Of a stretch of DNA of 64,000 nucleotides, positions 36,324-45,235 are shown in pieces. The position numbers and the translations under genes were made by a program. Under the pieces are notes generated by a model, which ran no database searches, was not told the DNA's origin, and was given only the letters and a program-made list of their open reading frames with translations. The DNA lies in contig JAQIBP010000067.1 in the NCBI GenBank assembly GCA_027858995.1, forward strand, positions 1-64,000. The letters are read 5' to 3'. The stretch's first letter is position 1. Each line of letters starts with the position of its first letter. The stretch comes from Deltaproteobacteria bacterium. Lineage in GTDB: Bacteria > Desulfobacterota > Desulfobacteria > Desulfobacterales > Desulfobacteraceae.

Positions 36324-36635
36324 TTATATAAACCTGACACCAAAATTTTGATTCTCATTGTCATTCCAGACAACTTGCCCTTTAATCTGAACTGAGATGT
36401 CTGAAGCTGTAAATCTATTTTGAATTTCAGATGCCACCAATAATGTTAACTGACTGTCGACAAGGGGGATATGGCTGAGTTTTGCATGAATACAGGTGCC
36501 ATCCGCACTGACATCTTTGGTCCAGCCAAAAAGATAATCTGCCATATTGCAGTTTTTTTCTTTTAAAAAAAAGGTAACCGGCATCTTGAGAATGCGTCTG
36601 CTGTGCTGTCGTTGTTCAGTAGAATTTAATGGCAT
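36324..36635 (-). CDS. PilZ-domain protein (c-di-GMP binding)
   Basis: This 103-residue single-domain protein has RQHSRR near the N-terminus and DVSADGTCI in the middle, the RxxxR and DxSxxG motifs that bind cyclic di-GMP in PilZ proteins. The C-terminal strand NFGVRFI closes the barrel. It converges with the NtrC-type regulator gene 16 nt away. A hairpin (36649-36672; arms GTGCCTGC and GCAGGCAC) lies just upstream of its start. The target of regulation cannot be read from the sequence. Confidence 0.85.
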   Translation of the reverse strand: MPLNSTEQRQHSRRILKMPVTFFLKEKNCNMADYLFGWTKDVSADGTCIHAKLSHIPLVDSQLTLLVASEIQNRFTASDISVQIKGQVVWNDNENQNFGVRFI

Positions 36636-37116
36636 AATTGCTTGTATCGTGCCTGCATAATCGTGCAGGCACCCTGAATTAAACAGATAAAATTATTGTT
36701 TTCTTTTGGTCTTTCGTCTCTCATAAACAGCAAGACATGTACCACAGTGTTAATCTAAATAAAGATGCTTTACTGTTAATACTTTTGAAAAAACCAACCC
36801 GATAAAGCAGACTTGAGTTAATGTCGGGTGGTTGTTATCGTGCAGCCAAAAATGGCTGTTATCAGCCAATAATCTGATCATGAGCATAAAAACCACCTCC
36901 GAGTTTACCCCATATCCCTGCTGATACCAGGTTTTTAATGCTGGTATGGTAGTTGCTATATTCTGAATATAGTAAAATAATTTGTGGTGGCTGGTTTTCT
37001 ATTGAAGATTCTGACTGTGTCGTTTTTTGCCTTGACGGTTAATAGCTCCGGGGTTCATGCGACTGGCAGTACGCCCAGTGACGATACAAAAGTTCATCAT
37101 CTATAAGGAGTGGTTT
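36636..37116. other. 480-bp leader region rich in inverted repeats
   Basis: No gene is seen. The region holds four inverted repeats: 36649-36672 (GTGCCTGC/GCAGGCAC), 36843-36858 (CAGCCA/TGGCTG), 36924-36947 (ATACCAG/CTGGTAT) and the palindrome 36956-36972. It lies upstream of the large exported-protein operon and probably carries its promoter and a structured leader. Confidence 0.5.
36956..36972. promoter_or_regulatory. 17-bp palindrome upstream of the exported-protein operon
   Basis: CTATATTCTGAATATAG is a perfect palindrome around one central base. It lies 144 nt before the start of the 992-residue exported protein, in a region without genes. A dimeric regulator could bind here. Confidence 0.4.
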
Positions 37117-40095
37117 ATGAAGGTGTTCCATTGGTTTCTAGGATTATGTTTTCTGATTTCAATAGCGAATAGTCAAAGCGTTGAAGCAGCCAGCCCAGTA
37201 CCAGCCGGACTGCAATCTGCAATTGAACGTGTAAAAAATATGAAACGTTCAGGCGCTTCCAAGAAAGATATTGCAGCTTATGTGACCCGAACAGTTGCTA
37301 ATCGGGTTACATTTCTAAATCACAATTCCAAAAAAATTGATAGCGTTATGGGTGACGCCGAGATAAAAAAACAATTAAAACGGTTTGATGCTTTTTGGGA
37401 TAAAGGTAATTTAGCTTCAGATGAATTCTCCGCTGCTACATGGGTATGGGTAAATCGTATAGGGCAGTGTAACGAAGGTGCCAATACAGCGTTCCACATA
37501 CTGGTTATGGCCTATGAATCAATTAATGAGATCCTCATTTTAAACAAGGGTGACCATCGTTTTGTTATTTTAGGTGATATCAAAGATATACCGAATCCTT
37601 TTTCCCCGGATGACCTGCGCAAGCTGGATGATACTTATATTGTCGACCCGTGGGATGGCAAATCCTTTTCAACTAAAGACTTAAGTTTTTTTGATTGGTT
37701 TCAACACGGTCAAGGTAATAGAGTAGACGAAGTTAGTTATGGATATTACATGAGCCAATATAATAAATGGCTGACCTGGTGTAAAAAGAACCCTGTTGAA
37801 TACCGGAAATGGCTGCACGGTGAATCTGACACTGAAGCTGAGGAAATAGTGGAGCATGAAAAAACCATGAAATCTATGCTTGCTCAATACCAAAAAGAAA
37901 TTAACAAACTTAAAGCATTAAAAGAACAAATCCTGCAAAAAGGAAAATCTGACCTTGAAAAAATACAATCTAATATGTGGGAAGCCGTTTCTATACAACG
38001 TTACCTGCAAGAACAGGAAGCTTTGATTTTATCCCTTGTTGATCAGGGAAAAAACTTTTGTGATGAAGCAAGGTTGCTGCATCAAAAAATAATAGCTCTG
38101 TCTGCTGCCATGGAGGATGGGGAAACCCTTGTCAATACAAAGATCAACCTTGCCAAAGACAGGAAAGCAAATTGCAAGACAGATGAGGATGGCGTTTTCA
38201 TAAAAAATAATTATCAGGCGGCACAGGATGCCTTGGCAATAATGAAAAAAGCTAAAGAGGGTGCATTTGAACGTCTTGTGGAGATTAATATCAAGCTTGA
38301 ACAAATCAAAAAAATTGATGTTGAGTTAAGCAAGCATGACAGTGATGCGTGGAAGGAGACAAGACGTAAACATGAAGAACTTTTAGAAGAGATACCACAA
38401 TATTTAGATCAATTGAGAACAGGCCTGCAAGATGCAAAAGGATTTCCAGGAAAAGTGCAGGAGCTTAAAAACAAGATAGAAGGCAGTAAACAGCATTATA
38501 TCCAGTATTTTCCCGGGGCAGAGGCAGAGTTTGACAAGCTTATCAACAAAGTAAACTCTATCAGGTTATATTATGTCATCGATCTTGCAGGCCTGTCTGA
38601 CCTTTCCCAAGAATATCAAACAGCACAAACAGCATTGGACACTCCCACTAGGAACGATTCCCGGCTTTTTATGGGTGCCCCGCCTTTAGTCAACTGCTTT
38701 ACCAATGCAGAATCGAAAAAAATAATGGATAAAATAGATGAAACTTTTTTAGGTGGGTTGTTTGCGATAAAAGCAAATGAACACCTCAGTACAGGTTGCC
38801 GGTCGGTCTCGTCCGTGCCGCCAAAGAAAAAACCTTCTAAAAAGTCAGATACATCAAAGATAGGAGGAACGCCATCACCCAATATCGCTGATACAACCCC
38901 TGATGATACACCACCAAAATCAGTTTTTGGTGGTCTGATCATTGGGGGGCCTTCGAAAATATCTGTTGGTCAGGGTGCGCAATTTACCGCCCTTGATGGG
39001 GGTGGCGATCCTTATCCAGCCAAGGGGAGTTTTGCATGGATTAACACCAGAGAGGATATCATGGTGCTGTCTAAATCAGGCACCTCAGCCCACGCTCTTG
39101 GATTTAAACCAGGAAGTGCTACAATTATTCTGAAATATGAAGGGATGACAGCCTACAGGGATATTAAAATAATAGAAAAAGAGAATTCAGCTTCAAACCA
39201 GTCTGATGATGACCTCATCGGTACATCCGGCGGTGAAGTTGATGACAGTGATGCCAATGATGACAAGATTGGGACATCAGGCGGTGACGTTGATCAGAAT
39301 AATCAGCTTTCGCAGCAATGCAGTGAGCTAATCGATCTGATTGTCTGGTCCCTTAACCGCAATGATACAGATGCAGCAAGAAATTATACCAACAGAGCTC
39401 TTGCCCTTGGTTGCAATGTCAATGCCAGTGCTGTGGCAGGTGAAATTGCAAATATAAATAAAACAAATCAAGAGCAAGAGCGTACGGCCCAGAACCACCA
39501 GCCGCAGGGACAAGCCCAAAGGCCGCAGCAGTCACAGAATCAGACAAACTGGATGGATGTGATGGGTACGATTATCAAGGGAGTGCAGGATATTCAACAG
39601 GGACACAAAAAACCTCCAAAAAAAACTCCGACGCTATCCACCACCTCGGATCCTTTTCCCTCTTCCGGAACCACTTTTCCACCCATTCCAACAGACAGCA
39701 CCCCAACGTATTATCCTGGAACCGGAACCGGAAGCGGAGGGGGTTGGGGCGCAGGCAGTCAGACAACAAATACGGAAGAATCCAACAAGTGCGGCAGGAT
39801 AGTACCAAAGGAAAAACTTACCAAATTGAGAAATGCCTATAAGATAAAGGCAAAGAACTGGAGCCATGTGGCCGGTTATGATTATATGTACGGCCCTTCC
39901 GGTTGGATCCACTACCTGAATATCTATCTGGCAGAGGACAAGTATGAAAAAAATGTGGAAAGCTGGAAAAAAGCGGTCAATTGTGTTGATGGCTGTGTTT
40001 CCGCATATCCCAAGGGTACTAATATCCCGGATCATGTTTACCGCCAGTTTAAGAACTGTGTGAGAAAATGCAAACTCACAAGGTGCAGCCCTTAA
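37117..40095 (+). CDS. Large exported protein with transglutaminase-like Cys-His-Asp region, coiled coil and Ig-like domain
   Basis: The product has 992 residues from ATG 37117 (AAGGAG upstream; an earlier ATG at 37057 would hide the signal peptide). A signal peptide ends near residue 25. Residues 105-182 carry GQC118, GDH147RFVI and VDP178-type D177, the order and spacing of a transglutaminase/papain-like Cys-His-Asp site. A coiled coil spans about 215-440. An Ig-like (BIG2-type) domain lies at about 620-705, followed by two IGTSGG(E/D)VD repeats. A Gln/Pro/Gly-rich stretch and a C-terminal Cys-rich domain (CVDGCVSAYPK, CVRKCKLTRC) finish the protein. I do not recognise the whole. It could be a cell-wall or surface enzyme or an effector. 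Confidence 0.7.
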   Translation: MKVFHWFLGLCFLISIANSQSVEAASPVPAGLQSAIERVKNMKRSGASKKDIAAYVTRTVANRVTFLNHNSKKIDSVMGDAEIKKQLKRFDAFWDKGNLASDEFSAATWVWVNRIGQCNEGANTAFHILVMAYESINEILILNKGDHRFVILGDIKDIPNPFSPDDLRKLDDTYIVDPWDGKSFSTKDLSFFDWFQHGQGNRVDEVSYGYYMSQYNKWLTWCKKNPVEYRKWLHGESDTEAEEIVEHEKTMKSMLAQYQKEINKLKALKEQILQKGKSDLEKIQSNMWEAVSIQRYLQEQEALILSLVDQGKNFCDEARLLHQKIIALSAAMEDGETLVNTKINLAKDRKANCKTDEDGVFIKNNYQAAQDALAIMKKAKEGAFERLVEINIKLEQIKKIDVELSKHDSDAWKETRRKHEELLEEIPQYLDQLRTGLQDAKGFPGKVQELKNKIEGSKQHYIQYFPGAEAEFDKLINKVNSIRLYYVIDLAGLSDLSQEYQTAQTALDTPTRNDSRLFMGAPPLVNCFTNAESKKIMDKIDETFLGGLFAIKANEHLSTGCRSVSSVPPKKKPSKKSDTSKIGGTPSPNIADTTPDDTPPKSVFGGLIIGGPSKISVGQGAQFTALDGGGDPYPAKGSFAWINTREDIMVLSKSGTSAHALGFKPGSATIILKYEGMTAYRDIKIIEKENSASNQSDDDLIGTSGGEVDDSDANDDKIGTSGGDVDQNNQLSQQCSELIDLIVWSLNRNDTDAARNYTNRALALGCNVNASAVAGEIANINKTNQEQERTAQNHQPQGQAQRPQQSQNQTNWMDVMGTIIKGVQDIQQGHKKPPKKTPTLSTTSDPFPSSGTTFPPIPTDSTPTYYPGTGTGSGGGWGAGSQTTNTEESNKCGRIVPKEKLTKLRNAYKIKAKNWSHVAGYDYMYGPSGWIHYLNIYLAEDKYEKNVESWKKAVNCVDGCVSAYPKGTNIPDHVYRQFKNCVRKCKLTRCSP

Positions 40096-40138
40096 AGACC
40101 AGGAGAAAAAATATGCCCAGAAGTTTGAGTATACAGAC

Positions 40139-40252
40139 ATGGGTTGTGATTTTTGTGGTAAACCCTACAGAAATTTCTATAAGACACTCTTTGAAACACT
40201 TACGATGAAAACTATAATTGCCGAACAGCACCCTGGTAATGGCAAAAAATAA
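40139..40252 (+). CDS. Possible small Cys-containing ORF
   Basis: A 37-residue frame starts MGCDFCGKPYRNFYK and ends at 40252. The C-x2-C pair and composition look protein-like. The same frame stays open back through the end of the previous gene, so this could be a detached C-terminal part after a frameshift. No Shine-Dalgarno precedes its ATG. A different 31-residue frame (40113-40208) has GGAG upstream but an unconvincing sequence. Confidence 0.25.
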   Translation: MGCDFCGKPYRNFYKTLFETLTMKTIIAEQHPGNGKK

Positions 40253-40317
40253 CAAATACTATATTTTTTGTATTCAACTTAAATAGATGGATACTTTGCA
40301 AAACAGAGGAGCCAATA

Positions 40318-40782
40318 ATGATAAAAAAAGTAGTCATAGTATTAATACTTATATTTAGCTTAACTGGATGCAGTGCCAAAAGAGAACCTCGCTATTTAAC
40401 ACAGGAAGAGGCGCAACATTATCCGGTTGTGATGATTGCAGATTCTGATATCAACTGCGCTCATTCTAAAATTAGTAAAGGTACTATTTTTATAGTAAAA
40501 GAGATAGGCGGGCATGAATACAAAATGGCCAGCAACAGTCTTTTTGAAGATTTGTACTCAATGACAACAGGTGCCAATCATCATACATTGCCTGCTGATG
40601 CTCTTTTTATAAAACTGCAGGAAGACTATAAAGCAGGTTTTGTTGTCTATCCCAATGGGCAATTTGTATATGATAATTATTCTCTCTTTGGCTATGACGA
40701 CTTTGGCAAATTATATACCTGGAAGAATGCCGGATGTACGTTTTATGGCAGGGCCCCATTTATTTTAAAGGATAACAGATGA
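40318..40782 (+). CDS. Small lipoprotein of unknown function
   Basis: This 154-residue protein has a lipoprotein signal (MIKKVVIVLILIFSLTGC, lipobox LTGC with Cys18). The mature part is mostly beta-strand, with aromatic-rich segments (YPNGQFVYDNYSLFGYDDFG) and two further cysteines. I do not recognise the family. AGAGGAG precedes the ATG. Its stop overlaps the start of the next lipoprotein gene by 4 nt, so the two are coupled within the exported-protein operon. Confidence 0.7.
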   Translation: MIKKVVIVLILIFSLTGCSAKREPRYLTQEEAQHYPVVMIADSDINCAHSKISKGTIFIVKEIGGHEYKMASNSLFEDLYSMTTGANHHTLPADALFIKLQEDYKAGFVVYPNGQFVYDNYSLFGYDDFGKLYTWKNAGCTFYGRAPFILKDNR

Positions 40783-41315
40783 AATTAAATCATATTTTGC
40801 TTTTCAGCTTCATGGTACTATTCATAAGCTCTTGTTTAGAAGCGCCGGAACTGAAACCCTATGTTCCAAAGAAAAATGTTAAAACCGTTTATGTGACAAA
40901 GGATGTTCCTCAGTCAACAAAAAAATCCATTACAAACCAGCCTCCCGGTTCAGGGAACAATGAAGCTGCAGATACCAACAAAAACAGATCTCCAAGCTTA
41001 AAAATTACAGACCTCAATTATGAACCCAACCCACTACCGGTCAATACAGCCTTTGATATCATATGCAGGTTTAAACCTGATATCCCCCAAACAGACAATA
41101 ATACAATCCCGGTAATATTTTATTTTAAAGTTTACCGCGGTTCAAAAGTCCTTTTCACCTCAAAACATTACACTGTAAATACCAAGAACAATAAGGTGAA
41201 AAAATGGGTACAGCATATGAATGCAATTTCTAAAAAAGGAACTTATAAATTCAAAGCCTTTGTAAAGTATAATGATATTTCTGATAATCAAAGCATTAAC
41301 ATTAAAATAGAATAG
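40779..41315 (+). CDS. Lipoprotein with duplicated C-terminal beta domain
   Basis: This 178-residue protein has a lipoprotein signal ending ISSC (Cys19). A Pro/Lys-rich linker (about 20-65) leads to a ~110-residue beta-rich domain (SLKITDLNYEPNPLPVNTAF, then FYFKVYRGSKV). It looks like an Ig-like or CARDB-type sandwich. The same domain, about 90 percent identical in DNA, ends the next protein (42581-42913). The product probably sits on the outer or inner membrane facing the periplasm. No catalytic motif is seen. Confidence 0.7.
   Translation: MKLNHILLFSFMVLFISSCLEAPELKPYVPKKNVKTVYVTKDVPQSTKKSITNQPPGSGNNEAADTNKNRSPSLKITDLNYEPNPLPVNTAFDIICRFKPDIPQTDNNTIPVIFYFKVYRGSKVLFTSKHYTVNTKNNKVKKWVQHMNAISKKGTYKFKAFVKYNDISDNQSINIKIE
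40983..41315 (+). repeat. Segmental duplication copy A (partner 42581-42913)
   Basis: This stretch of 333 bp, encoding the C-terminal domain of the lipoprotein, matches 42581-42913 at about 90 percent in DNA with no length change. Shared words include AACAGATCTCCAAGCTTAAA and CACTACCGGTCAATACAGCC. The copying event was recent compared with the age of the cluster. Confidence 0.9.
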
Positions 41316-41404
41316 TAATGCCTGTTTGTTCATACTTGAAACTACAAAAATCAGAAAAAAATATGGCGAACAGATGTAAACTTAACAATATAATGAGAAG
41401 AGCA

Positions 41405-42913
41405 ATGATTAAATTTAAACAGACCATAAACATATTGATATTACTGGCCCTGATTTTTATCTGTGGCTGTGTAAGTTCCAATGATCAAAGGACAGCACAA
41501 CAAAAGATCAAAGATGATATACATTCGTATCCTGGCAAAAAAACAATGAAAGAGACGGGCAGAACTGATAAACAATATCTTCTGCCGATTTATTCAGCTT
41601 TACAAAACAAGCAGTACAATAGTGCCATAAACCAGGCTGAAAAATTAAGAACCATCCACCCCGGGGACGAAGATATCTTTTATCTTCAGGGTATTGCATA
41701 TTTTGAAAAGACAGAATTTTCAAAAGCTTTACACTATTTTGAGAAAACGACCTCAATGAACAGCAACAGAGGAGATGCCTTTTTTTACAAAGCTATGGTT
41801 CTTACCAAGTTGAACAAACCAAAGATTGCCCTGGATGCAATTAATACAGCTATAAACAATAAAAATGCAGCTTTGCAGTTGGTGAAGCAGGAGCAGTTAA
41901 GATTTAAAGGCACTTGGACCGTTGGAGGACGAAGGGCAGCCCTGTTTTTCATGAGGGCTGTGATTAATAAATCATTGGGGCATTTGAACAATGCTCTCAG
42001 TGATATTAACACTGCTATCTCACTTTCACCATATCAAAGCTCTTCTCATTTTGAGACCAGGGGTGATATTAATTTTTTAAAAACTGAGTATTCCCTTGCC
42101 TACACCGATTTTAAAAAAGCTGTTGAACTAGACCCTGAAAAGGGGAAGGTCTGGCTTGTCATGGGAGCGATAGATCTTTATAGGGGCAGCTATGATCGGG
42201 CTATTACCAACTTTAATAAAGCGGTTAAAATCAATCCTGAAAGATACAATGGCGCACTTGCTAATTCAGCAATTGCCTTATGGATTAAGGGAGAAAAAAA
42301 CTCAGCCCTGGAAGCTTTGGGAGGTGCAATAAAAAAGAAACCTAACGCTCACATGTATTATCATCTCGCCTATTTTCACCATTTAATGGGAAACAGAGCA
42401 CAGGCACTTGCAAATTTTCAAAAGGCTGAACAACTCAAGTCCAATATTCTTAAACTCCGTTCTCAATTCTTAAAACGACCGCCAAAAGCCTCACCCACCT
42501 ATACCTTTTATCAGCAGGAATACAAAACTGCACAACTGTATCTAAAAGAAGGGAATCCGGTAGCAGCCGGTAATGATATAAACAGATCTCCAAGCTTAAA
42601 AATTACAGATCTCAATTATGAACCTATCCCACTACCGGTCAATACAGCCTTTGGTGTCATATGCAGATTTAAACCTGATATTCCCAAAATGGGTAATAAT
42701 ATAATCCCGGTAACATTTTATTTTAAGGTTTACCGAGGCTCAAAAGTGGTGTTCACTTCGAAACATTACACTGTAAATGCCAGGAACAATAAGGTGGCAA
42801 AATGGGTACAGCATATGAATCCATTTTCCAAAAAAAGAGCTTATATATTCAAAGCCTTTGTAAAGTATAAGAATATTTCTGACAATAAAAGCATAACCTT
42901 AACCATAAAATAA
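41405..42913 (+). CDS. TPR lipoprotein with the same C-terminal beta domain
   Basis: The product has 502 residues from ATG 41405, chosen because it begins a lipoprotein signal (MIKFKQTINILILLALIFIC, then GC); upstream ATGs at 41363 and 41393 are possible. The body (about 50-390) is TPR repeats (e.g. FYLQGIAYFEKTEFSKALHY, RYNGALANSAIALW). The last 111 residues duplicate the domain of the preceding lipoprotein. TPR lipoproteins serve as periplasmic scaffolds. The shared end domain suggests that both bind the same partner, perhaps one of the large exported proteins nearby. Confidence 0.78.
   Translation: MIKFKQTINILILLALIFICGCVSSNDQRTAQQKIKDDIHSYPGKKTMKETGRTDKQYLLPIYSALQNKQYNSAINQAEKLRTIHPGDEDIFYLQGIAYFEKTEFSKALHYFEKTTSMNSNRGDAFFYKAMVLTKLNKPKIALDAINTAINNKNAALQLVKQEQLRFKGTWTVGGRRAALFFMRAVINKSLGHLNNALSDINTAISLSPYQSSSHFETRGDINFLKTEYSLAYTDFKKAVELDPEKGKVWLVMGAIDLYRGSYDRAITNFNKAVKINPERYNGALANSAIALWIKGEKNSALEALGGAIKKKPNAHMYYHLAYFHHLMGNRAQALANFQKAEQLKSNILKLRSQFLKRPPKASPTYTFYQQEYKTAQLYLKEGNPVAAGNDINRSPSLKITDLNYEPIPLPVNTAFGVICRFKPDIPKMGNNIIPVTFYFKVYRGSKVVFTSKHYTVNARNNKVAKWVQHMNPFSKKRAYIFKAFVKYKNISDNKSITLTIK
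42581..42913 (+). repeat. Segmental duplication copy B (partner 40983-41315)
   Basis: This is the second copy of the 333-bp block, grafted onto the end of the TPR lipoprotein gene. The join falls directly after the TPR part, around AATGATATAAACAGATC. Confidence 0.9.
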
Positions 42914-42924
42914 TTGGAAGTCTG

Positions 42925-43377
42925 ATGGAACAAGTGGATTTTCCCTATAACCTTCCCATCTGGAGAGACAAATTTCAATTGGACTCGCCGGATGGGAAAT
43001 GGGCTGCAAAAATTTTTCGGGCATCAGAGGTATCAATGGGAAACCCCACAATCGGTACCCTTGAACTGTCCAATGGCTTTAAACTTGACAGGTGCAATCC
43101 CAGTTTTATCTGGTCGGATGATTCACGCTATCTTGTTATTCCCCAATATTTCAGTCGTTTTGGTCTCTTTCGCCGACAGCATCTGATATTAATTGATGTT
43201 GTTGATGGGTGTGTGAAGGAGTCAAAAAAGACTGCCTGTTATTTTCAGCCTGAATCTTTCCTGGATGGACAGTTGGTTGTTACTGAAGAGCCGTTTTCCG
43301 ATGCTGTAAGGCTTGAATGGCAGATTCCTGAGGATCTGAATCAATTTAATGAAATCAAAGGAGTGTTATGGCCTTAG
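42925..43377 (+). CDS. Unknown cytoplasmic protein, beta-propeller-like fragment
   Basis: This 150-residue protein has no signal peptide. DSPDGKWAAKIF and PSFIWSDDSRYLVIPQ resemble blades of WD40/TolB-like propellers, but only two or three blades would fit. It is the only apparently cytoplasmic member of this cluster of exported proteins. Its stop overlaps the start of the next gene by 10 nt. A small cytoplasmic protein amid large exported ones could be an immunity or chaperone protein, but that is only a contextual guess. Confidence 0.6.
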   Translation: MEQVDFPYNLPIWRDKFQLDSPDGKWAAKIFRASEVSMGNPTIGTLELSNGFKLDRCNPSFIWSDDSRYLVIPQYFSRFGLFRRQHLILIDVVDGCVKESKKTACYFQPESFLDGQLVVTEEPFSDAVRLEWQIPEDLNQFNEIKGVLWP

Positions 43378-45005
43378 ATTCAAATAATAATAATTACAGG
43401 CAGACTCTTTTTTCTGCCATCACTTTTTTTATTCTGACCTTTTTAATATGCCCGGTGGCTTTTGGGGTCATGCCGCCTGAATATTATAAAAAAGCTATCC
43501 GATCTTCAAAAATCAAGGCCATTGCGGTTGTTAAAAAGGTGAAAATTATAAGTGAAACTAACAGTTCCACTTTTAAAAAAGTCTTGTTTAAGCTGGAAAA
43601 ATCTTTTCCCGGGAAAACATTTCATAAAGAGGTGCCCCAGGAATTCAGCGGTTTATGTTATTCAGTTGATCATAAATGGCAGGACCCGGGTATGGGAGGG
43701 ACCATTCATTATTACCCCATAAAAGGAAAAAAGGTGCTTGTAACAGTGTCCAGTGATGGAGGTTCTATCACCAGTTATACCACTCTTTCTCCGGCGTTTG
43801 AAGAAGAGCTTAATCAAAACGGTCTTAAAAATATTGAGTTCGGTATGGGGTCTGCTTCAATCAAAGAGAGTGCCATGAGCCCTGCCAGCAAAAGAGAGCA
43901 GAGAGTTGAAGCATGTGCATCACTTGGCAGATGGTATTATTATACTGCAAAAAATTATCAAAAGGCATTCCATAAATTTAAAGAAGCAGCCCGGTTTGGG
44001 CATGCTTATTCACAAAATCATCTGGGAGATATGTATTTTAACGGGCTCGGGGTAGAGCAGAATTTTCAAAAAGCGCTTGAATGGCATGAAAAATCTGCCG
44101 AACAGAACAATTTCAGTAGCATGTACAGTCTTGGAGTGATGTATGCCAATGGTAAAGGAGTAAAACAAAGTTATAAAAAAGCCTTTGCTCTATTTTTAAA
44201 ATCGGCAGAGCTGGGATATTCCAGAGCTCAATTTAATCTTGGTACCATGTATTATAATGGATTTGGGGTGGACAAGGATGAATCAATCGCTCTTAAATGG
44301 TTTCAAAAAGCTGCTGATAATAATATCCCCAAAGCGGTATATGAAGTTGGCAGAGCCTATGAATCCGGAAACGGTCTTTCCAAAAATATAAATAAGGCAA
44401 AAGAGTATTATAAAAAAGCTGCTGGCCTTGGATACTTGGATGCGGGAAGAAAATTGAGAGATCTGGACCAAAATGAAATTGACATGAATATGGAAAAATC
44501 AACCACTTCCCCGGAAACAAAAAAACTTTTCAATGCATTATATGAAAATAATATGCCGATGGTAAAAAAACTGCTTGACCTGCAAGTTGATGCGAATTCA
44601 CGCAATGAGATAGGACAAACCCCATTGCACATAGCCCTGAATGAAAAAATCATAAAACTGCTTATCTCAAAGGGAGCAGATGTAAATGCAAGAGATGACC
44701 AGGGCATGACACCCATATTCAACAAGGCAATTAATCAGATAATACTTCTGGTTAAAGCAGGAGCAGATATCAACCTGCAAAGTCGCGAAGGTAATACTGC
44801 AGTAATGTGGTTTGCCTATTCCGGGTATTTAGATGGTATCAGATACCTTGTTTCCCAAGGAGCAGATATAAAGGTAAAAAATAAATATAATCAAACTGCC
44901 TCTGATATTGCAGAAAAATTTGGCCATTTAAAGGTGGTGGAATATCTGGAATCTGCCCGGTTTGAAATCTGGTTAAAATCAGGGAAAAAAAATGAATGGC
45001 CGTAA
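43368..45005 (+). CDS. Exported Sel1-repeat/ankyrin-repeat fusion protein
   Basis: The product has 545 residues. A hydrophobic segment (15-35) acts as signal peptide or anchor. A unique region follows (about 36-175), then six or so Sel1 repeats (about 180-365; e.g. NHLGDMYFNGLGVEQNFQKA). Four ankyrin-type repeats follow (about 385-530; TPLHIALNEKIIKLLISKGA, ADVNARD). Both repeat types bind proteins. The Sel1 part is closely related to the protein at 51643, even in DNA, so the two arose by duplication around the giant gene. The unknown-function proteins of this cluster may be its ligands. Confidence 0.8.
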   Translation: MALDSNNNNYRQTLFSAITFFILTFLICPVAFGVMPPEYYKKAIRSSKIKAIAVVKKVKIISETNSSTFKKVLFKLEKSFPGKTFHKEVPQEFSGLCYSVDHKWQDPGMGGTIHYYPIKGKKVLVTVSSDGGSITSYTTLSPAFEEELNQNGLKNIEFGMGSASIKESAMSPASKREQRVEACASLGRWYYYTAKNYQKAFHKFKEAARFGHAYSQNHLGDMYFNGLGVEQNFQKALEWHEKSAEQNNFSSMYSLGVMYANGKGVKQSYKKAFALFLKSAELGYSRAQFNLGTMYYNGFGVDKDESIALKWFQKAADNNIPKAVYEVGRAYESGNGLSKNINKAKEYYKKAAGLGYLDAGRKLRDLDQNEIDMNMEKSTTSPETKKLFNALYENNMPMVKKLLDLQVDANSRNEIGQTPLHIALNEKIIKLLISKGADVNARDDQGMTPIFNKAINQIILLVKAGADINLQSREGNTAVMWFAYSGYLDGIRYLVSQGADIKVKNKYNQTASDIAEKFGHLKVVEYLESARFEIWLKSGKKNEWP

Positions 45006-45228
45006 TGAAAAAATATTTAAAAAAAATTATGACCGTAAAAATCAATAATTATAAAGTCAGCTTAATTGATGAGCCTACATATAGTCAAAATTTAATGGAT
45101 AATGTCCGGTCTCCCCTGCATGTGACGCAAAGCATCGACATTGCCAGGATGTTGATATCAAAGGGTGCTGATGTAAATATTGCTGATGGTATTTAATTTA
45201 CTTGCAGATTTTGGCCATTGAAAGGAAC
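45005..45228 (+). pseudogene. Decayed ankyrin-repeat fragment
   Basis: A frame from ATG 45005, overlapping the preceding TAA, encodes 63 residues ending in ARMLISKGADVNIADGI at a stop (45194-45196). Past the stop, DNA such as TTGCAGATTTTGGCCATTGAAAGG still resembles the end of the preceding gene (attgcagaaaaatttggcc, catttaaagg). I read it as a shrunken copy of the upstream ankyrin region. It may still be translated as a short peptide. Confidence 0.55.
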
Positions 45229-45235
45229 GAATTTA

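Noticed and set aside
39634-40140. 168-residue frame opposite the end of the 992-residue protein
   Set aside because: It is antisense to a gene with good coding features, and its composition matches a shadow frame.
40113-40208. 31-residue frame with GGAG upstream
   Set aside because: The sequence is not protein-like and the overlapping frame at 40139 looks better. Neither is firm.
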